From contig NZ_JARHTQ010000015.1 of NCBI RefSeq assembly GCF_029223525.1, positions 119,890-183,889 on the forward strand: a stretch of 64,000 bases of DNA, read 5' to 3'. Numbering within the stretch: position 1 is the first letter of the stretch; every line of letters starts with the position of its first letter. The position numbers and the translations under genes were made by a program. The notes below the pieces were generated by a model that was not told the DNA's origin, ran no database searches, and worked only from the letters and a program-made list of their open reading frames with translations. The DNA comes from Streptantibioticus ferralitis. Lineage in GTDB: Bacteria; Actinomycetota; Actinomycetes; Streptomycetales; Streptomycetaceae. Of the stretch, positions 53,693 through 63,678 are shown one piece after another.

Positions 53693-54517
53693 CTAGCGGA
53701 AACGACCGGCCAGCTGCGACAGCCGGTCCAGTTCCTCCAGCGACTCGCGCTCCGGCCTGGTCTCCAGGTTGAGCAGCACCCGGTCGACCCCCACCTCGCG
53801 GTAGCCGTCGACCAACTCGGGGTCGGCGGGGGTGTAGGCCACCGTCACCGGTACCTCACGGCCCGCCGTGTCGCGCAGTTGCTCCATGCGCTGCCGGAGT
53901 TCCTGGGGAGGCAAGGCGTTGGCGATCCAGGCGTCGCCGAACTCCGCGATCCGTGGGAACGCGGCCTCCCCGCCACCGACGTAGATGGGCGGATGGGGTT
54001 TTCGTACCGGCTTGGGCCAGCAGTACACCGGGGCAAAGTCGACGAACTCCCCGTGGTACTCGGCCTTCTCCTTGGTCCACAGCTCGATGATGGCGCGGAG
54101 CCGCTCATTGACCAGTCGGCCTCTGGTGGCCGGATTGGTGCCGTGGTTGGCGATCTCCTCGCGCAGCCAGCCCGCTCCCACGCCGAAGACCACCCGACCC
54201 CCCGAGACGAGGTCGAGCGAGGCGACCTCCTTGGCCGTGATGATGGGATCCCGCTGCACCACCAGGGCGATGCCCGTTCCCAGCAGCAGTGAGTCGGTGA
54301 CCGCCGCGATGACGCTCAGCGAGACGAACGGGTCGAGGGTGCGGTAGTACTTCTGTGGAATCTCCCCGCCGAACGGGTACGGGGTTCGGCGCTCCACCGG
54401 GATGTGCGAATGTTCGGCGATGAACAGTGAGTCGAACGCACGTTCCTCGACGGCTCGTCCCAGCACGCGCGGTCTGATGCCCTGATCGGTGATAAAGGTC
54501 GAGATCCCGAACTTCAT
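53693..54517 (-). CDS. LLM-class F420-dependent oxidoreductase
   Basis: The protein has 274 residues from ATG 54517 with AAGGAG 9 bases upstream, preferred over the longer open frame. Luciferase-like features include MKFGISTFITDQG, SLFIAEHSHIP, GTGIALVVQRDPI, GGRVVFGVGAGWLREE and PHPPIYVGGG. Actinobacterial members use reduced F420 for hydride transfer to small substrates. It sits between FUSC and dnaK on the same strand and may supply redox protection. The substrate is unknown. Confidence 0.85.
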   Translation of the reverse strand: MKFGISTFITDQGIRPRVLGRAVEERAFDSLFIAEHSHIPVERRTPYPFGGEIPQKYYRTLDPFVSLSVIAAVTDSLLLGTGIALVVQRDPIITAKEVASLDLVSGGRVVFGVGAGWLREEIANHGTNPATRGRLVNERLRAIIELWTKEKAEYHGEFVDFAPVYCWPKPVRKPHPPIYVGGGEAAFPRIAEFGDAWIANALPPQELRQRMEQLRDTAGREVPVTVAYTPADPELVDGYREVGVDRVLLNLETRPERESLEELDRLSQLAGRFR

Positions 54518-54664
54518 GGCGGTGACTCCTTCACTCGACGTTGGGTGCGCCGAAGGCGGCTTCAACGGCGCTGGGCGTCCGGCGTGGTGCCCCTCTCACG
54601 ACGATCACCCGGGCCGTCGGGGGCCGATACGTCCACGGCATGGCGGGCGGGCGGTCCGGTTGCC

Positions 54665-56956
54665 TCAGACGGCGGTGACGTCCGACTCCCGACGGGGGTT
54701 GGATGGCTCCTCGGAGTCGGCGCCGAGGCGTACACCGAGTGGGCGGGCCAGACCCGAGATCTCCTCATCGACCCGCTGGATGTGTCGCAGTGCCTCGGCC
54801 GCGGTGCCGTCCGGCTCCTCCGCCTGCCGCGGGTACGCGGACGGTGCTTCGACGGCCCGCACCGCACGTCGCTCAGGTGCCGACGTCTTCGTGCCGGAGG
54901 TCTCCAGGCGGTCGATGAGCGTGCCGAGGTTGTGGTCCACGCGGTCCGCGGCCTTCCGTAGCCGCGCGTCGGACCTGATGGTGCGGCGACCCGAAGCCTG
55001 CTGAGCCATGGCCGCCAGACTGCGCGCGTGATACGCCGCGGTCTCAAGCAGTCCCAGGACGTAGCGGGTGACCCTCCTGCGGTTGCGCAACGGCGTGATG
55101 GGGTGGCGCAGCGGCTGTGTAATGCTCCTTAGACCGTCCACCGCGGCGTCCAGCGTCCGGGACCGTTCCAGCAAGTCAACCTGTCGTCCACCGCTGAGCT
55201 CCGCCACGCCCTTCCCGGTCACCTCGCGCAGCCGGTCCAGCACCTCGCGGATCTGCTCCTCGGTGCGTTGATGGGTGGGCACGGGCAGTACGAGCGTTCC
55301 CGCGAGCATGGCGCAGACGGCACCGATCACGGATTCCTCCAGCCTCAGCTCCAGCAAGCCGGGGGTGAGACTGTGCAGCAACGTGTACAGCATGCAGACA
55401 GCGGTGGTGACGAAGAAGGACACCAGCGCGTAGGTGGTCGCCGTCGCATAGAACGTGCCGAAGACACACAGGATGAGCAGTGCGAACGCCGTCGGGGGGT
55501 GATGGCCGACCAAGTCCGCGAGACCGATCCCGGTCAGCACCCCCAGCAGCGTGCCAGCGACCCGACGGTAGCCCTTGACCAGGATCTCTCCGCTGGACGA
55601 CGTGTTCACGAACACCACCCAGCAGGTGAGCACCGCCCAGATCCAACGCTGCGGAGACAGCAGTTCGCCGCCGAGGATGGCAAGTGCCGAGGCCACCGCC
55701 GCCTGGACGGCCACGCGTCTGGTGCCACGGCGCAGGCTCGTCGGCTCGGTCTGCCGACTCCGCACCTGTTGGGCGGCGTCCTCCGCCGCGAGCACGGCTT
55801 CCTCCGCCTGCAGCGCCTCCCGCGAGCGCACGGCCTCCACCGCGTCGTCCGGGCTTTCGTCGGGTCCGGCGAGTGCGATGCGGATGCCCAGCAGGGCCCG
55901 GCTCAGCTCCCCGATGGTCCTGAAGACTTCCCGTACCGCGTCCGGAGCCTCGGGGAGCCGTTCGGGTTCCTGGTAGCCGAGGAGCCGGTCCCTGACGATC
56001 TTCAGGCCGACGCCCCGGTCGTTACAAGCGGTCCTGCTGGCGATCACCCGTAGGGCCCTGAGCTCGGCCTTGAGGCGCCGCACGACCTCCGGCGGGGCCG
56101 CTTCGAGTGGTACCCGCTCCGACGGTCGGGCCTGCCCCAGACGATCGGTGAGGTCATGGGCCACCGGATTGACGCCCGGTAGCCCCAGCGAGCCCAGCAG
56201 GACGACCCCCAGCCGCTCCGCGGCGACCTCGGCGTCGGCGATGCGCCGCCGCACGTCGGCCGCGACGGCGGTGTCGTTGGTGCCTTCGTCCAGGTGGTCC
56301 TGGACCATCAGCGCGGCTTGGTGCAGACGTTCCGTGCGGCGCCGCAGCCTTCGCAGCACGGTTTCTCGTGGGGCCGCACCGGGCGGCTGCCCGGCCACCT
56401 CGATGAGCGAGTCGATCAGCTGCAACAGCCGGGCGCGGAAGGACTCGCGCAAGCGGAGCAGAGTGCGTTCCGGAGAAGTGCGCACCACCACGAACCGGAC
56501 CAGCGCACTGACAACCCACCCGACCACCACCACGGCGCTCACCAGCGGCAGTGCCTTCGGCCCCGCGTGTACGAAGAAGGAGATGAAGAACATCTGGAAG
56601 GCGATGACACCGAGGTCGCTGCCACGCTTGCCGAAACGTCTGGCGTAGACGGCCAGGAACACCACCAACACACACGTCACATCGCCCAGTGCGCGGTTCG
56701 ACGGGAGCAGGGTGGCGATCGTCGCGGCGGCCAGGCCGACGGGCAGACCGACGGCCAGCGTCAGGGCCTGCTCCCTGCCGTGCGCGTCGGAGACCGCGAA
56801 GGAGAACACCTCCGCCGCCGTCCCGCCGGCGACCACCGCGGGGGCGGGAAGGCCCAACCCGACCAGCACCGCGACGCAGACGAGGAGCGCCACGACGATG
56901 CGGACGGCCTTCAGGAGTCGGATGAGCCCCGGGTCGGACGCCACCAGGCGGTCCAC
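54665..56956 (-). CDS. FUSC-family membrane transporter (aromatic acid exporter-like)
   Basis: The protein has 763 residues from a GTG at 56956; the true start could be further upstream because the frame stays open and no ribosome binding site is clear. Two six-helix membrane blocks (residues about 15-150 and 405-530, e.g. VALLVCVAVLVGLGLPA and AVQAAVASALAILGGELL) are each followed by cytosolic helical domains. This is the FUSC/AaeB-YccS plan. Such proteins export aromatic acids or similar toxic compounds. Its place in a stress island suggests export of harmful metabolites, but the substrate is unknown. Confidence 0.8.
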   Translation of the reverse strand: MDRLVASDPGLIRLLKAVRIVVALLVCVAVLVGLGLPAPAVVAGGTAAEVFSFAVSDAHGREQALTLAVGLPVGLAAATIATLLPSNRALGDVTCVLVVFLAVYARRFGKRGSDLGVIAFQMFFISFFVHAGPKALPLVSAVVVVGWVVSALVRFVVVRTSPERTLLRLRESFRARLLQLIDSLIEVAGQPPGAAPRETVLRRLRRRTERLHQAALMVQDHLDEGTNDTAVAADVRRRIADAEVAAERLGVVLLGSLGLPGVNPVAHDLTDRLGQARPSERVPLEAAPPEVVRRLKAELRALRVIASRTACNDRGVGLKIVRDRLLGYQEPERLPEAPDAVREVFRTIGELSRALLGIRIALAGPDESPDDAVEAVRSREALQAEEAVLAAEDAAQQVRSRQTEPTSLRRGTRRVAVQAAVASALAILGGELLSPQRWIWAVLTCWVVFVNTSSSGEILVKGYRRVAGTLLGVLTGIGLADLVGHHPPTAFALLILCVFGTFYATATTYALVSFFVTTAVCMLYTLLHSLTPGLLELRLEESVIGAVCAMLAGTLVLPVPTHQRTEEQIREVLDRLREVTGKGVAELSGGRQVDLLERSRTLDAAVDGLRSITQPLRHPITPLRNRRRVTRYVLGLLETAAYHARSLAAMAQQASGRRTIRSDARLRKAADRVDHNLGTLIDRLETSGTKTSAPERRAVRAVEAPSAYPRQAEEPDGTAAEALRHIQRVDEEISGLARPLGVRLGADSEEPSNPRRESDVTAV

Positions 56957-57349
56957 CGCCTGCCACCACGCGGCGCAACCCTTCCTGGACCACTCAGACG
57001 GCCAGGCGAGCGCTCGTTCCGCGCGGGTGTGCTGGTCCGTGGCTCTGCCTCCGGAGTGCGGCCGGACGGTGTTCAGGTCACCGCGGCGGCCGAGTCGGAC
57101 GGCGGCTCGGGCTGCCGGGGCTGCGGATGGTGGCCTCCACGCTTGACGGCATGCGGCGCGGCCGACCGCGCGTTGTTATGGAATCCCGTCCCTGGTGTCA
57201 GCTTGCCCGGGACGGGTAGCAAAGAACATGGGCCCGGTGGGACGAATTGGCCACACCGAATCACCCCAGTGGGCCGAGGCCGGGCACTGATCTGTGCCTT
57301 TCCGGCACCGCCCGGTGCGGTGAGCACGGCGGTCTCGGAAGGAGACGGT
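56957..57349. other. divergent promoter region between FUSC and the PucR-type regulator
   Basis: This 393-base region serves two divergent genes. It holds the 24-base shared element (57227-57250) and the GGAAGGAG ribosome binding site at 57337-57344. No other structure is recognised. Confidence 0.4.
57227..57250. promoter_or_regulatory. shared 24-base element, copy 2 (upstream of PucR-type gene)
   Basis: CATGGGCCCGG then TGGGACGAATTGG, 21 of 24 identical to the element before dnaK. It is 100 bases from the regulator start on the right and 271 from the FUSC start on the left. Confidence 0.5.
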
Positions 57350-59038
57350 ATGGACACCATTCCGCTCAAGCCGTCGCTGCCGGAACCCTCATCCCGCCTT
57401 GGCCGGATGGCCAGCCTCTGCGAGCTGGCGACGATGATGTTCGACGCCCGTGACGAGAAGGGCGTCCTGAAGCTGGCCGCCGCCTGGATCGCCTCGCTGG
57501 GAAGTTCGCTGACCGCGGTGGGATACCTCAAGCGCGACGGGCTGCTGGTTCGAACCGGAGCTCGCAAGCCCGCGACGGACGACCGAACGGTGGACTCCAA
57601 GGTACGGGCGCTGAGCGGCGAGGACGCCGCACTCGACGTGCCGGGGTTCGGCCGTGCTCTGGCACTGAGGCACCGCGGCACATGCCATGGCTACCTCGTA
57701 CTGAGTGCGCCCGTGCCTCTCTCGGCCGACGACCAATACATGGCCACGGTTCTGGCACGCCAGACGGCCGCGGCGCTGGAACACGTACGGGCGCGTCGGA
57801 ACCAACGTGAGCGCGCAGGGCAACTGCGGCGACTCAACCGCAGCGTGACCGAGGTCAACGCGAGCCTTCGGACCGTCGTGGCCGAACTCCAGCGCCGGAT
57901 GGCGATCCACGAAGCACTGAACCGGGTCGCGTTCTCCGGACAGGGCGAGCAGGGCATCCTGCGCGTGCTGCACGAACTGACGGGCTTCCCAACGCTCGCC
58001 GAGGACCGGTTCGGCCGCCTGCGGGCGTGGGCCGGGCCCAAGGGCTCCGCCCCGCCCCACGGCCTGGACCCCGCGCGCAGAGCCGCGGTACTCCGCCGCG
58101 CCGAACACGAACGCGGTCCGGTGCGCGAGCAGGACCTGCTGGTCAGCGTGGCGCGCCCACATGGAGAACTACTCGGCCTCCTCATGGTGGCCGATCCTCA
58201 CCGCCGAGCCGGAGAGACCGAGACGTTCGCCCTGGACCAGGCTGGAACGGCGCTTGCTCTGGAGCTCTCGCGGGAACGCCATCTGGCGGACGCGGAGCTG
58301 CGCATGGGAAGCGAACTGGTGGAGGACCTGGTGACCGGGACGGACGAAAAGCGCGCCTTCGCTCGGTCGGAGTCCCTGGGCCACGATCTGCACGGACCAC
58401 ACCGGGTGGTGGTCGTGAAGTGGACCGGGCCCTGGAGCGAGGGGACGGTCACCGAGGCGGTCGGTCGGGCGGCCTCGGTAGGCCGGCTCGACTACCTGCT
58501 GGGGAGTTGTGCGGGCGCGACGGTACTCGTGGTCGGTGGCCCGGTGGTCGGGGACACCTTCTACGACGGGGTGTCCAGGGAACTCGGCGCCGCGGACGGT
58601 GCGATCGGCGTTGGAGGCCGGTGCGAAACCCCGGGCGAGTATCCGCACTCCTATCAGGAGGCTTTGCGCGCCCTGGAGATCCGGCAGAACTCGACAAGGC
58701 CCCACGGGCTGAGCGAATTCGACCGGCTCGGTCTCTACCGGGTGCTGCGCACCGGTGACCACGACGCGCACACCGAGCGCTTCGTACGCGAGTGGCTCGG
58801 TCCGCTCATCGACTACGACACGGCACACCACGGCGAACTCGTGCCAACCTTGACCGCCTACCTGGAGAACAGCAGCTATGACGCCACCGCGGCGTCACTC
58901 GCGATCCACCGCAGCACACTTCGCTACCGGCTCCGTCGCATCCGTGAGATATCCGGACTGGACATCACTGATGTCGAAGCCCGGCTCAACCTGCATGTGG
59001 CATCCCGCATCTGGAACATGCTCACCAACGCGCCGTGA
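57350..59038 (+). CDS. GAF-PucR/CdaR-type transcriptional regulator
   Basis: The protein has 562 residues from ATG 57350 with GGAAGGAG 5 bases upstream. An N-terminal GAF-like region (about 25-165: LAAAWIASLGSSLTAVGYL, DDQYMATVLARQTAAALEHV) and a second sensor-like segment (about 195-315) come before a GGDEF-like CdaR domain. The C-terminal PucR helix-turn-helix is clear: TAYLENSSYDATAASLAIHR then STLRYRLRRIREISG. Such regulators respond to small molecules or redox state. It is divergent from FUSC and could control it. Confidence 0.85.
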   Translation: MDTIPLKPSLPEPSSRLGRMASLCELATMMFDARDEKGVLKLAAAWIASLGSSLTAVGYLKRDGLLVRTGARKPATDDRTVDSKVRALSGEDAALDVPGFGRALALRHRGTCHGYLVLSAPVPLSADDQYMATVLARQTAAALEHVRARRNQRERAGQLRRLNRSVTEVNASLRTVVAELQRRMAIHEALNRVAFSGQGEQGILRVLHELTGFPTLAEDRFGRLRAWAGPKGSAPPHGLDPARRAAVLRRAEHERGPVREQDLLVSVARPHGELLGLLMVADPHRRAGETETFALDQAGTALALELSRERHLADAELRMGSELVEDLVTGTDEKRAFARSESLGHDLHGPHRVVVVKWTGPWSEGTVTEAVGRAASVGRLDYLLGSCAGATVLVVGGPVVGDTFYDGVSRELGAADGAIGVGGRCETPGEYPHSYQEALRALEIRQNSTRPHGLSEFDRLGLYRVLRTGDHDAHTERFVREWLGPLIDYDTAHHGELVPTLTAYLENSSYDATAASLAIHRSTLRYRLRRIREISGLDITDVEARLNLHVASRIWNMLTNAP

Positions 59039-59071
59039 GCCGTCCCGCTCTCCCGTCGCCCACGTTGGCGG

Positions 59072-60265
59072 TCACGGCTCGGGCGGCTGCCACTCGATCA
59101 TGAGGATCGTTGCGTCGTCGGTGAGCTCGTTGCGTCGGTGCTCGAGGATGGCGTGGATCAGCAGACGCAGCACCTCCGGGGCGCCCTGGCCCGCCGCGGT
59201 CGACCGGATGACGTAGTCGGTGAAGCGTTCCAAGCCGAACTCTTCGCCTTGCTCGTTGCGGGATTCCACGACGCCATCCGAGTAGAGCAATATCCGGTCA
59301 CCGGGCTCGAGGTTGACGTCGTACACCTGGCGGGAGGTCCCAGCCAAGCTGGCAGGCAAGCCCAGCGGGGGCTCAGGGGGGCGCTCCAGGGCCTTTTGGA
59401 GTAGGCGGTGGCGGCGGATGAGCAACGGGGGCGGGTGACCGCAGTTACACCATCGCAGCACACCGGTGGGCAGATGGAGCTGGGTGAAGATACCCGTGCA
59501 GAACTGGTCCGGAAGCCACTTTGCAAGCGCCTGATCGACGGTGTCCGCCAGTTCGGTCAGCTCTGCTCCCGTGCGCCGGGCGTTGCGGCAACCCGCCATG
59601 GCCACAGACGTGGCAAGCCCGGATGCCAGATCGTGGCCCATGCCATCGAGGATGGTGGCATGCAGCACATCCTCGGTGAATGAATGGTCGAAGGCATCGC
59701 CGCCCAGCTCGTACGCAGGCTCCACAACCGCCGTAGAGACGACCCGTCCGGTGCCAATCGAGCGAGGAGGTAGAAAGGCCCTCACCATCTCCGTGTGTAG
59801 TTGCATCACCCGCGTCCGCATGCGCTGCGCAAAAGTGTCGCTGTAGGTGCGCTTCGATGTGATGATCAAGGCAAGAAACAGCGCCAAGGTCCGGCAGCGC
59901 CACAGCTTGAGCCCGTCCAAGGACTCCATGCTCAGCTCGAGGACGCCCAGCCGCTCCGCCCCATCGGCCAGCGGCAGCCAGACGGCAAGCCCTCCCGCAC
60001 TGCTCTCTTCCACCCGTAGAGACTCGGTGCGGTAGGCCCATCCAGCCAGGGAAGCATCAAGCTCCAATATCGGCTCGCCGTCGACAAGCGGGACGAGGAA
60101 TCGCTGCTGGATATCGACCAGGTACACCACAGCCCGGCCCACCCCCATGGCCTCGGTATATCGTCTCAGGACCGTGGAAAGTTCCTCGGGTGAGGCCAGC
60201 TGTGCCGTCCTCACCAGTTCCTCCCAAAGCCGCTCCCCCGCCCCGACCGGCATGCTCCTGCCCAT
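59072..60265 (-). CDS. SpoIIE-type PP2C serine/threonine phosphatase
   Basis: The protein has 397 residues from ATG 60265; ATG 60277 and 60253 are alternatives. A GAF-like sensor (about 25-165: AVVYLVDIQQRFLVPLVDGE) leads to the PP2C-SpoIIE catalytic domain: YELGGDAFDHSF, DGMGHDLASGLATS, NCGHPPPLLIR, LLYSDGVVESR and DDATILMI supply the metal-binding aspartates. It would dephosphorylate an anti-anti-sigma factor and so turn on a stress sigma factor. No partner gene is adjacent. Confidence 0.85.
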   Translation of the reverse strand: MGRSMPVGAGERLWEELVRTAQLASPEELSTVLRRYTEAMGVGRAVVYLVDIQQRFLVPLVDGEPILELDASLAGWAYRTESLRVEESSAGGLAVWLPLADGAERLGVLELSMESLDGLKLWRCRTLALFLALIITSKRTYSDTFAQRMRTRVMQLHTEMVRAFLPPRSIGTGRVVSTAVVEPAYELGGDAFDHSFTEDVLHATILDGMGHDLASGLATSVAMAGCRNARRTGAELTELADTVDQALAKWLPDQFCTGIFTQLHLPTGVLRWCNCGHPPPLLIRRHRLLQKALERPPEPPLGLPASLAGTSRQVYDVNLEPGDRILLYSDGVVESRNEQGEEFGLERFTDYVIRSTAAGQGAPEVLRLLIHAILEHRRNELTDDATILMIEWQPPEP

Positions 60266-60902
60266 GAGTACGATCATCCCCACGGCGCACCGCCACCACA
60301 ATCTGAAGCCGTCCGAACCCGAAGCGGCCGTTAGGGAACGAAGCGGAGCGGACGCGTCCCGGACCATCATCGCCCCGACAGGGGATAAAGCCAGGTCAGG
60401 GCGGGTACGCCACTCTAGGTGGTGGCAGGGCGATCGCGCGACGGCCACCGGCCGACGCCCGCCTCTCCGGCCGCGCGCAGCCCAGTGTCGTCTCCCAGGA
60501 GGTGGAGTGGCCGTTGGCCAGACGCGCCCACGCGGTACTTTGCAGAAGCACGCTTGCTTGATCTTGTTCGCCGCTGCTCGAACGTTCCAGGCAGATGTGC
60601 ATGACGCTCATGTGGTCAGCGTCAAGTTTTTGCGCTGAGTGAGGGGGCGCCCCGGTGTGCAGAGTTTTCGGCTCAACGGCCGTGAAGGTGCGATGAGTGC
60701 CGATGGCTTGCCCGCCCGTTTCGCTGCCTCGGCCGGGCACCACCGTCACCGGCGGACCGCGCTCCGGCCGGGGCTGGCGGTCCGGGAACCGGCACTGGCC
60801 CAGCATGGTTCAAGGTGGTGGAGTGCGGCCATGAGCTGGGATTTCTCCCCTCGCTGAGACGAGGCAGGGCTCAGATTGAGTCCAGAGCGGAAGGAGTGAC
60901 CC
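60266..60902. other. long intergenic region before hsp20
   Basis: No frame in these 637 bases shows convincing codon bias. The divergent promoters of the SpoIIE phosphatase and hsp20 must lie here. A short dyad CTCA-GAT-TGAG lies about 30 bases before the hsp20 start, which is half of a HAIR-like site at best. Nothing else is recognised. Confidence 0.35.
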
Positions 60903-61328
60903 GTGATGCTCATGCGAACCGACCCTCTGCGAGACTTCGACCGGCTTGCCCGGCAGCTGTTCGGTACCGTCGCCCAGCCCGCGGCGATGCCTATGGACGC
61001 CTACCGCTCGGGCGAGGACCTCGTGGTCCACTTCGACCTTCCCGGCATCGACCCGGAGACGATCGATCTCGATGTCGAGCGGAACGTTCTCAGTGTTCGC
61101 GCCGAGCGCCGCACGCCGACCCCCGAGGGCGCCGAGGTGCTCGCGGCGGAGCGCCCGTCCGGATCCTTTGGCCGCCAGCTGTTCCTCGGCGAGAGCCTGG
61201 ACACCAAACGGATCGACGCCTCGTACGACGCGGGGGTACTGACCGTCCGCATCCCGGTTGCCGAGGAGGCCAAGCCGCGGAAGATCCAGATCACCGGTGG
61301 CAGCGTGCCGAAGGAGATCGTCGGCTGA
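60903..61328 (+). CDS. Hsp20/alpha-crystallin small heat-shock protein
   Basis: The protein has 141 residues (GTG 60903 directly followed by ATG; GGAAGGAG upstream). The alpha-crystallin domain shows in [42 protein letters not shown] and [12 protein letters not shown], and the C-terminal IQI-type anchor is KIQITGG. It holds unfolding proteins for the DnaK-ClpB machine encoded in the same island. Confidence 0.9.
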   Translation: MMLMRTDPLRDFDRLARQLFGTVAQPAAMPMDAYRSGEDLVVHFDLPGIDPETIDLDVERNVLSVRAERRTPTPEGAEVLAAERPSGSFGRQLFLGESLDTKRIDASYDAGVLTVRIPVAEEAKPRKIQITGGSVPKEIVG

Positions 61329-61385
61329 CCGGTGGATTAGCGGATCAGCAGCCGACCGGAAACGCTGAGGAGGTGCAGCACAGTC

Positions 61386-61853
61386 ATGCGGTGGAGCGAG
61401 TTCGTGGACGAAGTGCGCGAGCGCGGGCAGTACGCCACCGCCAAGGAGGCCGAGCGGATCACCCGTATCGTGCTGTCGGCGCTCGGCGGACATGTGACCG
61501 GGCCCGAGCGGGCGGAGCTGGCTCGCCGGCTGCCGCCCGAGGCGGCGATGGTGGTGACCGGACAACTGCCCGCCGTCCGGCCGCAGACGGCGGCTGAGTT
61601 CGTCGAGGGTGTCGCCCGCAGGATTGACGGTGCCGCGGCGGCAACTGTCCGGTGGGACGTCGGTTCCGTATTGAGCGTCGTGGCGGACCTGGCCGGTGAC
61701 GGGCTGCTCGACCGCGTGCTGCGCCGGCTGCCGCCGGGGTATGCGCTGCTGTTCGGTCGCGCCCAGCTGACGGGCACAGTCCCGGCTCCGGCTCCGGCCT
61801 CAGCGGTGAAGGAGGACAGGGAGGGCGCGGCCCAACTCGTCGGGCCGAGCTGA
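61386..61853 (+). CDS. DUF2267 protein
   Basis: The protein has 155 residues. Two similar helical repeats each follow the pattern of DUF2267: AERITRIVLSALGGHVTGPE with ELARRLPPEAAM, then AAEFVEGVARRI. A Pro/Ala-rich tail follows. Proteins of this family are common beside small heat-shock and stress genes, with no known activity. It follows hsp20 by 57 bases and is probably co-transcribed. Confidence 0.8.
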   Translation: MRWSEFVDEVRERGQYATAKEAERITRIVLSALGGHVTGPERAELARRLPPEAAMVVTGQLPAVRPQTAAEFVEGVARRIDGAAAATVRWDVGSVLSVVADLAGDGLLDRVLRRLPPGYALLFGRAQLTGTVPAPAPASAVKEDREGAAQLVGPS

Positions 61854-61879
61854 CTTTTGCGCATCGGTACACCAGTACG

Positions 61880-62377
61880 TCAGCTACGCGACGCGGCCCT
61901 GAGGCTGTCGAAGTCCTGGGGCCGCGTCGAGCGCCGCCAGGTGTACACGGCCACCGCCATCACGAGAATCAGCCCCGCCAGGATGAGCAACTCGATTCCC
62001 TGAGCGCTCCAATTGAAGGTCTTGCCCGCCTCGGCCGTCACGATGAGCACCTTGCGAATGCCCGCGATCAGACCGACGACGAGGAACGGTTCGGCGTCCA
62101 GCGTCTGGTTTCTGATGGTGAGCCGGACGGTGTGCAGGAGTTCGGCCACGATGAACAGGACCAGGCCGTTGTCCAGCGCGGACAGCACAATCGCCTTCTC
62201 GACGTACGGGCCCCTGATGGCGCTCACGACATCGCCGACGACCCCGATGGTCAGCAGCGCGGCGAGCAGTATGAGGAAGGCCGCGACGACCAGATGGATG
62301 CCGTCCTCGGCCGTCTGCAGAAAGCTCTGCAGCTGACGGCTCTCGAACCTTCGGGAAATGGTCGGCACACACAGCAT
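61880..62377 (-). CDS. PsiE-like membrane protein
   Basis: The protein has 165 residues and four hydrophobic segments (LVVAAFLILLAALLTIGVVG, NGLVLFIVAELLHTV, VVGLIAGIRKVLIV, LLILAGLILVMAVAVY). The RNQTLDAEPFLVVGLIAGIRK segment between helices two and three is typical of phosphate-starvation-inducible PsiE relatives. A PsiE protein is also a fixed part of the proteobacterial stress-tolerance locus. Function is unknown. It converges with DUF2267. Confidence 0.8.
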   Translation of the reverse strand: MLCVPTISRRFESRQLQSFLQTAEDGIHLVVAAFLILLAALLTIGVVGDVVSAIRGPYVEKAIVLSALDNGLVLFIVAELLHTVRLTIRNQTLDAEPFLVVGLIAGIRKVLIVTAEAGKTFNWSAQGIELLILAGLILVMAVAVYTWRRSTRPQDFDSLRAASRS

Positions 62378-62430
62378 GCTAGGCCCGCGGCTCCTGACCC
62401 GCCTGATGGCTCCTGCGGTCGCACGCTGCG

Positions 62431-63093
62431 ATGACCTGGCGAAGAATGGGCGGCTACGGGCAAATCGACTACAGCAGGCTGTACGCGGCCGTTGTGCAGC
62501 CCGCCGGACGGGATGGTCCCTGTGACGACCTCGCCCTCGGGTTCGGCGACCCCTTTTCCGACCTTTTCAACCGCCTCTTCGGTATGAGCCCATCGGCTTC
62601 TCCACCGGCCGTCCAGCGCGTGCCCATAGGCCGCCTCCTCAGCGATTCCTCGCACGAGCTGCTGGCAGCGGCCGGCGGCCGCGCGGCCGAGGACGGGGCC
62701 TATCTCGACACGGTGCACCTGCTGTGGGCCGCCACACAGCTGCCGACCTCCCGGCAACTGCTCGAACATGCCGGGGTGGATCCCGACCACCTCGCCGAGA
62801 GCCTGGAGCAGACCCTCCCCACCGGCACCGGCACCGGCGACGGGGATCCCGCGCTCACCCCGGCGGCGAAGCGCGCCCTGCTCGCCGCCCACGCGCGCTC
62901 CCAGGCGGCCGGCGCCTCGCACATCGGCCCGGAGCACATCCTGGCCGCGCTGATGGACGACCCCCGTGCCGGTTTCGCGGGGACGCTGAGATCCGAGGGT
63001 GTGTCGCCCGGTGCGCTGAGTGGTGCCGGACCAGGCGCCCCGGGCGGCGGCCGGGATGCGGCTGCCGGCGGACACAGCGACACCCCGACCCTC
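62431..63093 (+). pseudogene. Clp ATPase N-terminal region, truncated by insertion
   Basis: About 220 codons encode the front of an accessory Clp ATPase: GDPFSDLFNRLFGMSPSAS, PPAVQRVPIGRLLSDSSHEL, a Clp_N repeat pair (DTVHLLWAATQLPTSRQLL, HIGPEHILAALMDDP) and the Gly-rich linker ending HSDTPTL. In intact relatives DQFGRDLT and the AAA-1 domain follow. Here the frame passes at 63093 into unrelated sequence, so both ATPase modules are lost. Start (62431 or 62446) is uncertain because no ribosome binding site is clear. Confidence 0.75.
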
Positions 63094-63167
63094 CGAGTTG
63101 TTCGCGGCCTTGGTTCAGATCACCTTTGCCTGTATGTACTGATAGCAGAGTCGATGCTGGCTGTTAG

Positions 63168-63677
63168 TCAGCTCTGCTGGAGGGGGGACGGGTGGCGATC
63201 CAGGTGCTGTCTGTGTCTGAGATGGTCCTCGATTCTTGGGTGCGTCGAGCCGGTCTGGCGCGGTCGGGTGCAGCAACTGCATGCCGTAGCGCACCCACAA
63301 ACATCCGCAGGCTCTTCGGCGTGCGGGGTTGAGGGCGCGGCGGCGATGGCACAGCAGCTCTCTCCGCGCCAGGTGGCGCGGCCTTCCTTCACGGCCACGG
63401 CGGCGATGACGAGGGCGGCGACCGGGTCGGCCCAAGACCAGCTGAGGAGGGAGTCGGCGAGCAGGCCGACGAGGAGCACTGCTGACAGGTACGTGCACAA
63501 CAGGGTCTGCCTGGAGTCGGCGACAGCCGAGGCCGAGCCCTGTTCGCGTCCGGCACGCCGTTGGGCGGTGGACAGGGCTGGCATGACGATGAGCGAGAGG
63601 GCGGCCAGCAGGATTCCGGAGAGTGAGTGGCTGGTCTCGGCCGCGCCCGCCAGAGCCCGTATCGCTTCGGCTGTCAC
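63168..63677 (-). pseudogene. cation diffusion facilitator remnant
   Basis: The frame carries the last membrane helices of a CDF transporter: SLSGILLAALSLIVMPAL, AVADSRQTLLCTYLSAV, DPVAALVIAAVAVKEG and WRGESCC, then a Cys-rich tail (CGCATACSCC). The first half of the protein is missing: a TGA lies just upstream at the junction with the ArsR remnant. The unrelated extension after the Cys-rich tail suggests the 3' end is also damaged. Confidence 0.65.
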
Positions 63678-63678
63678 G

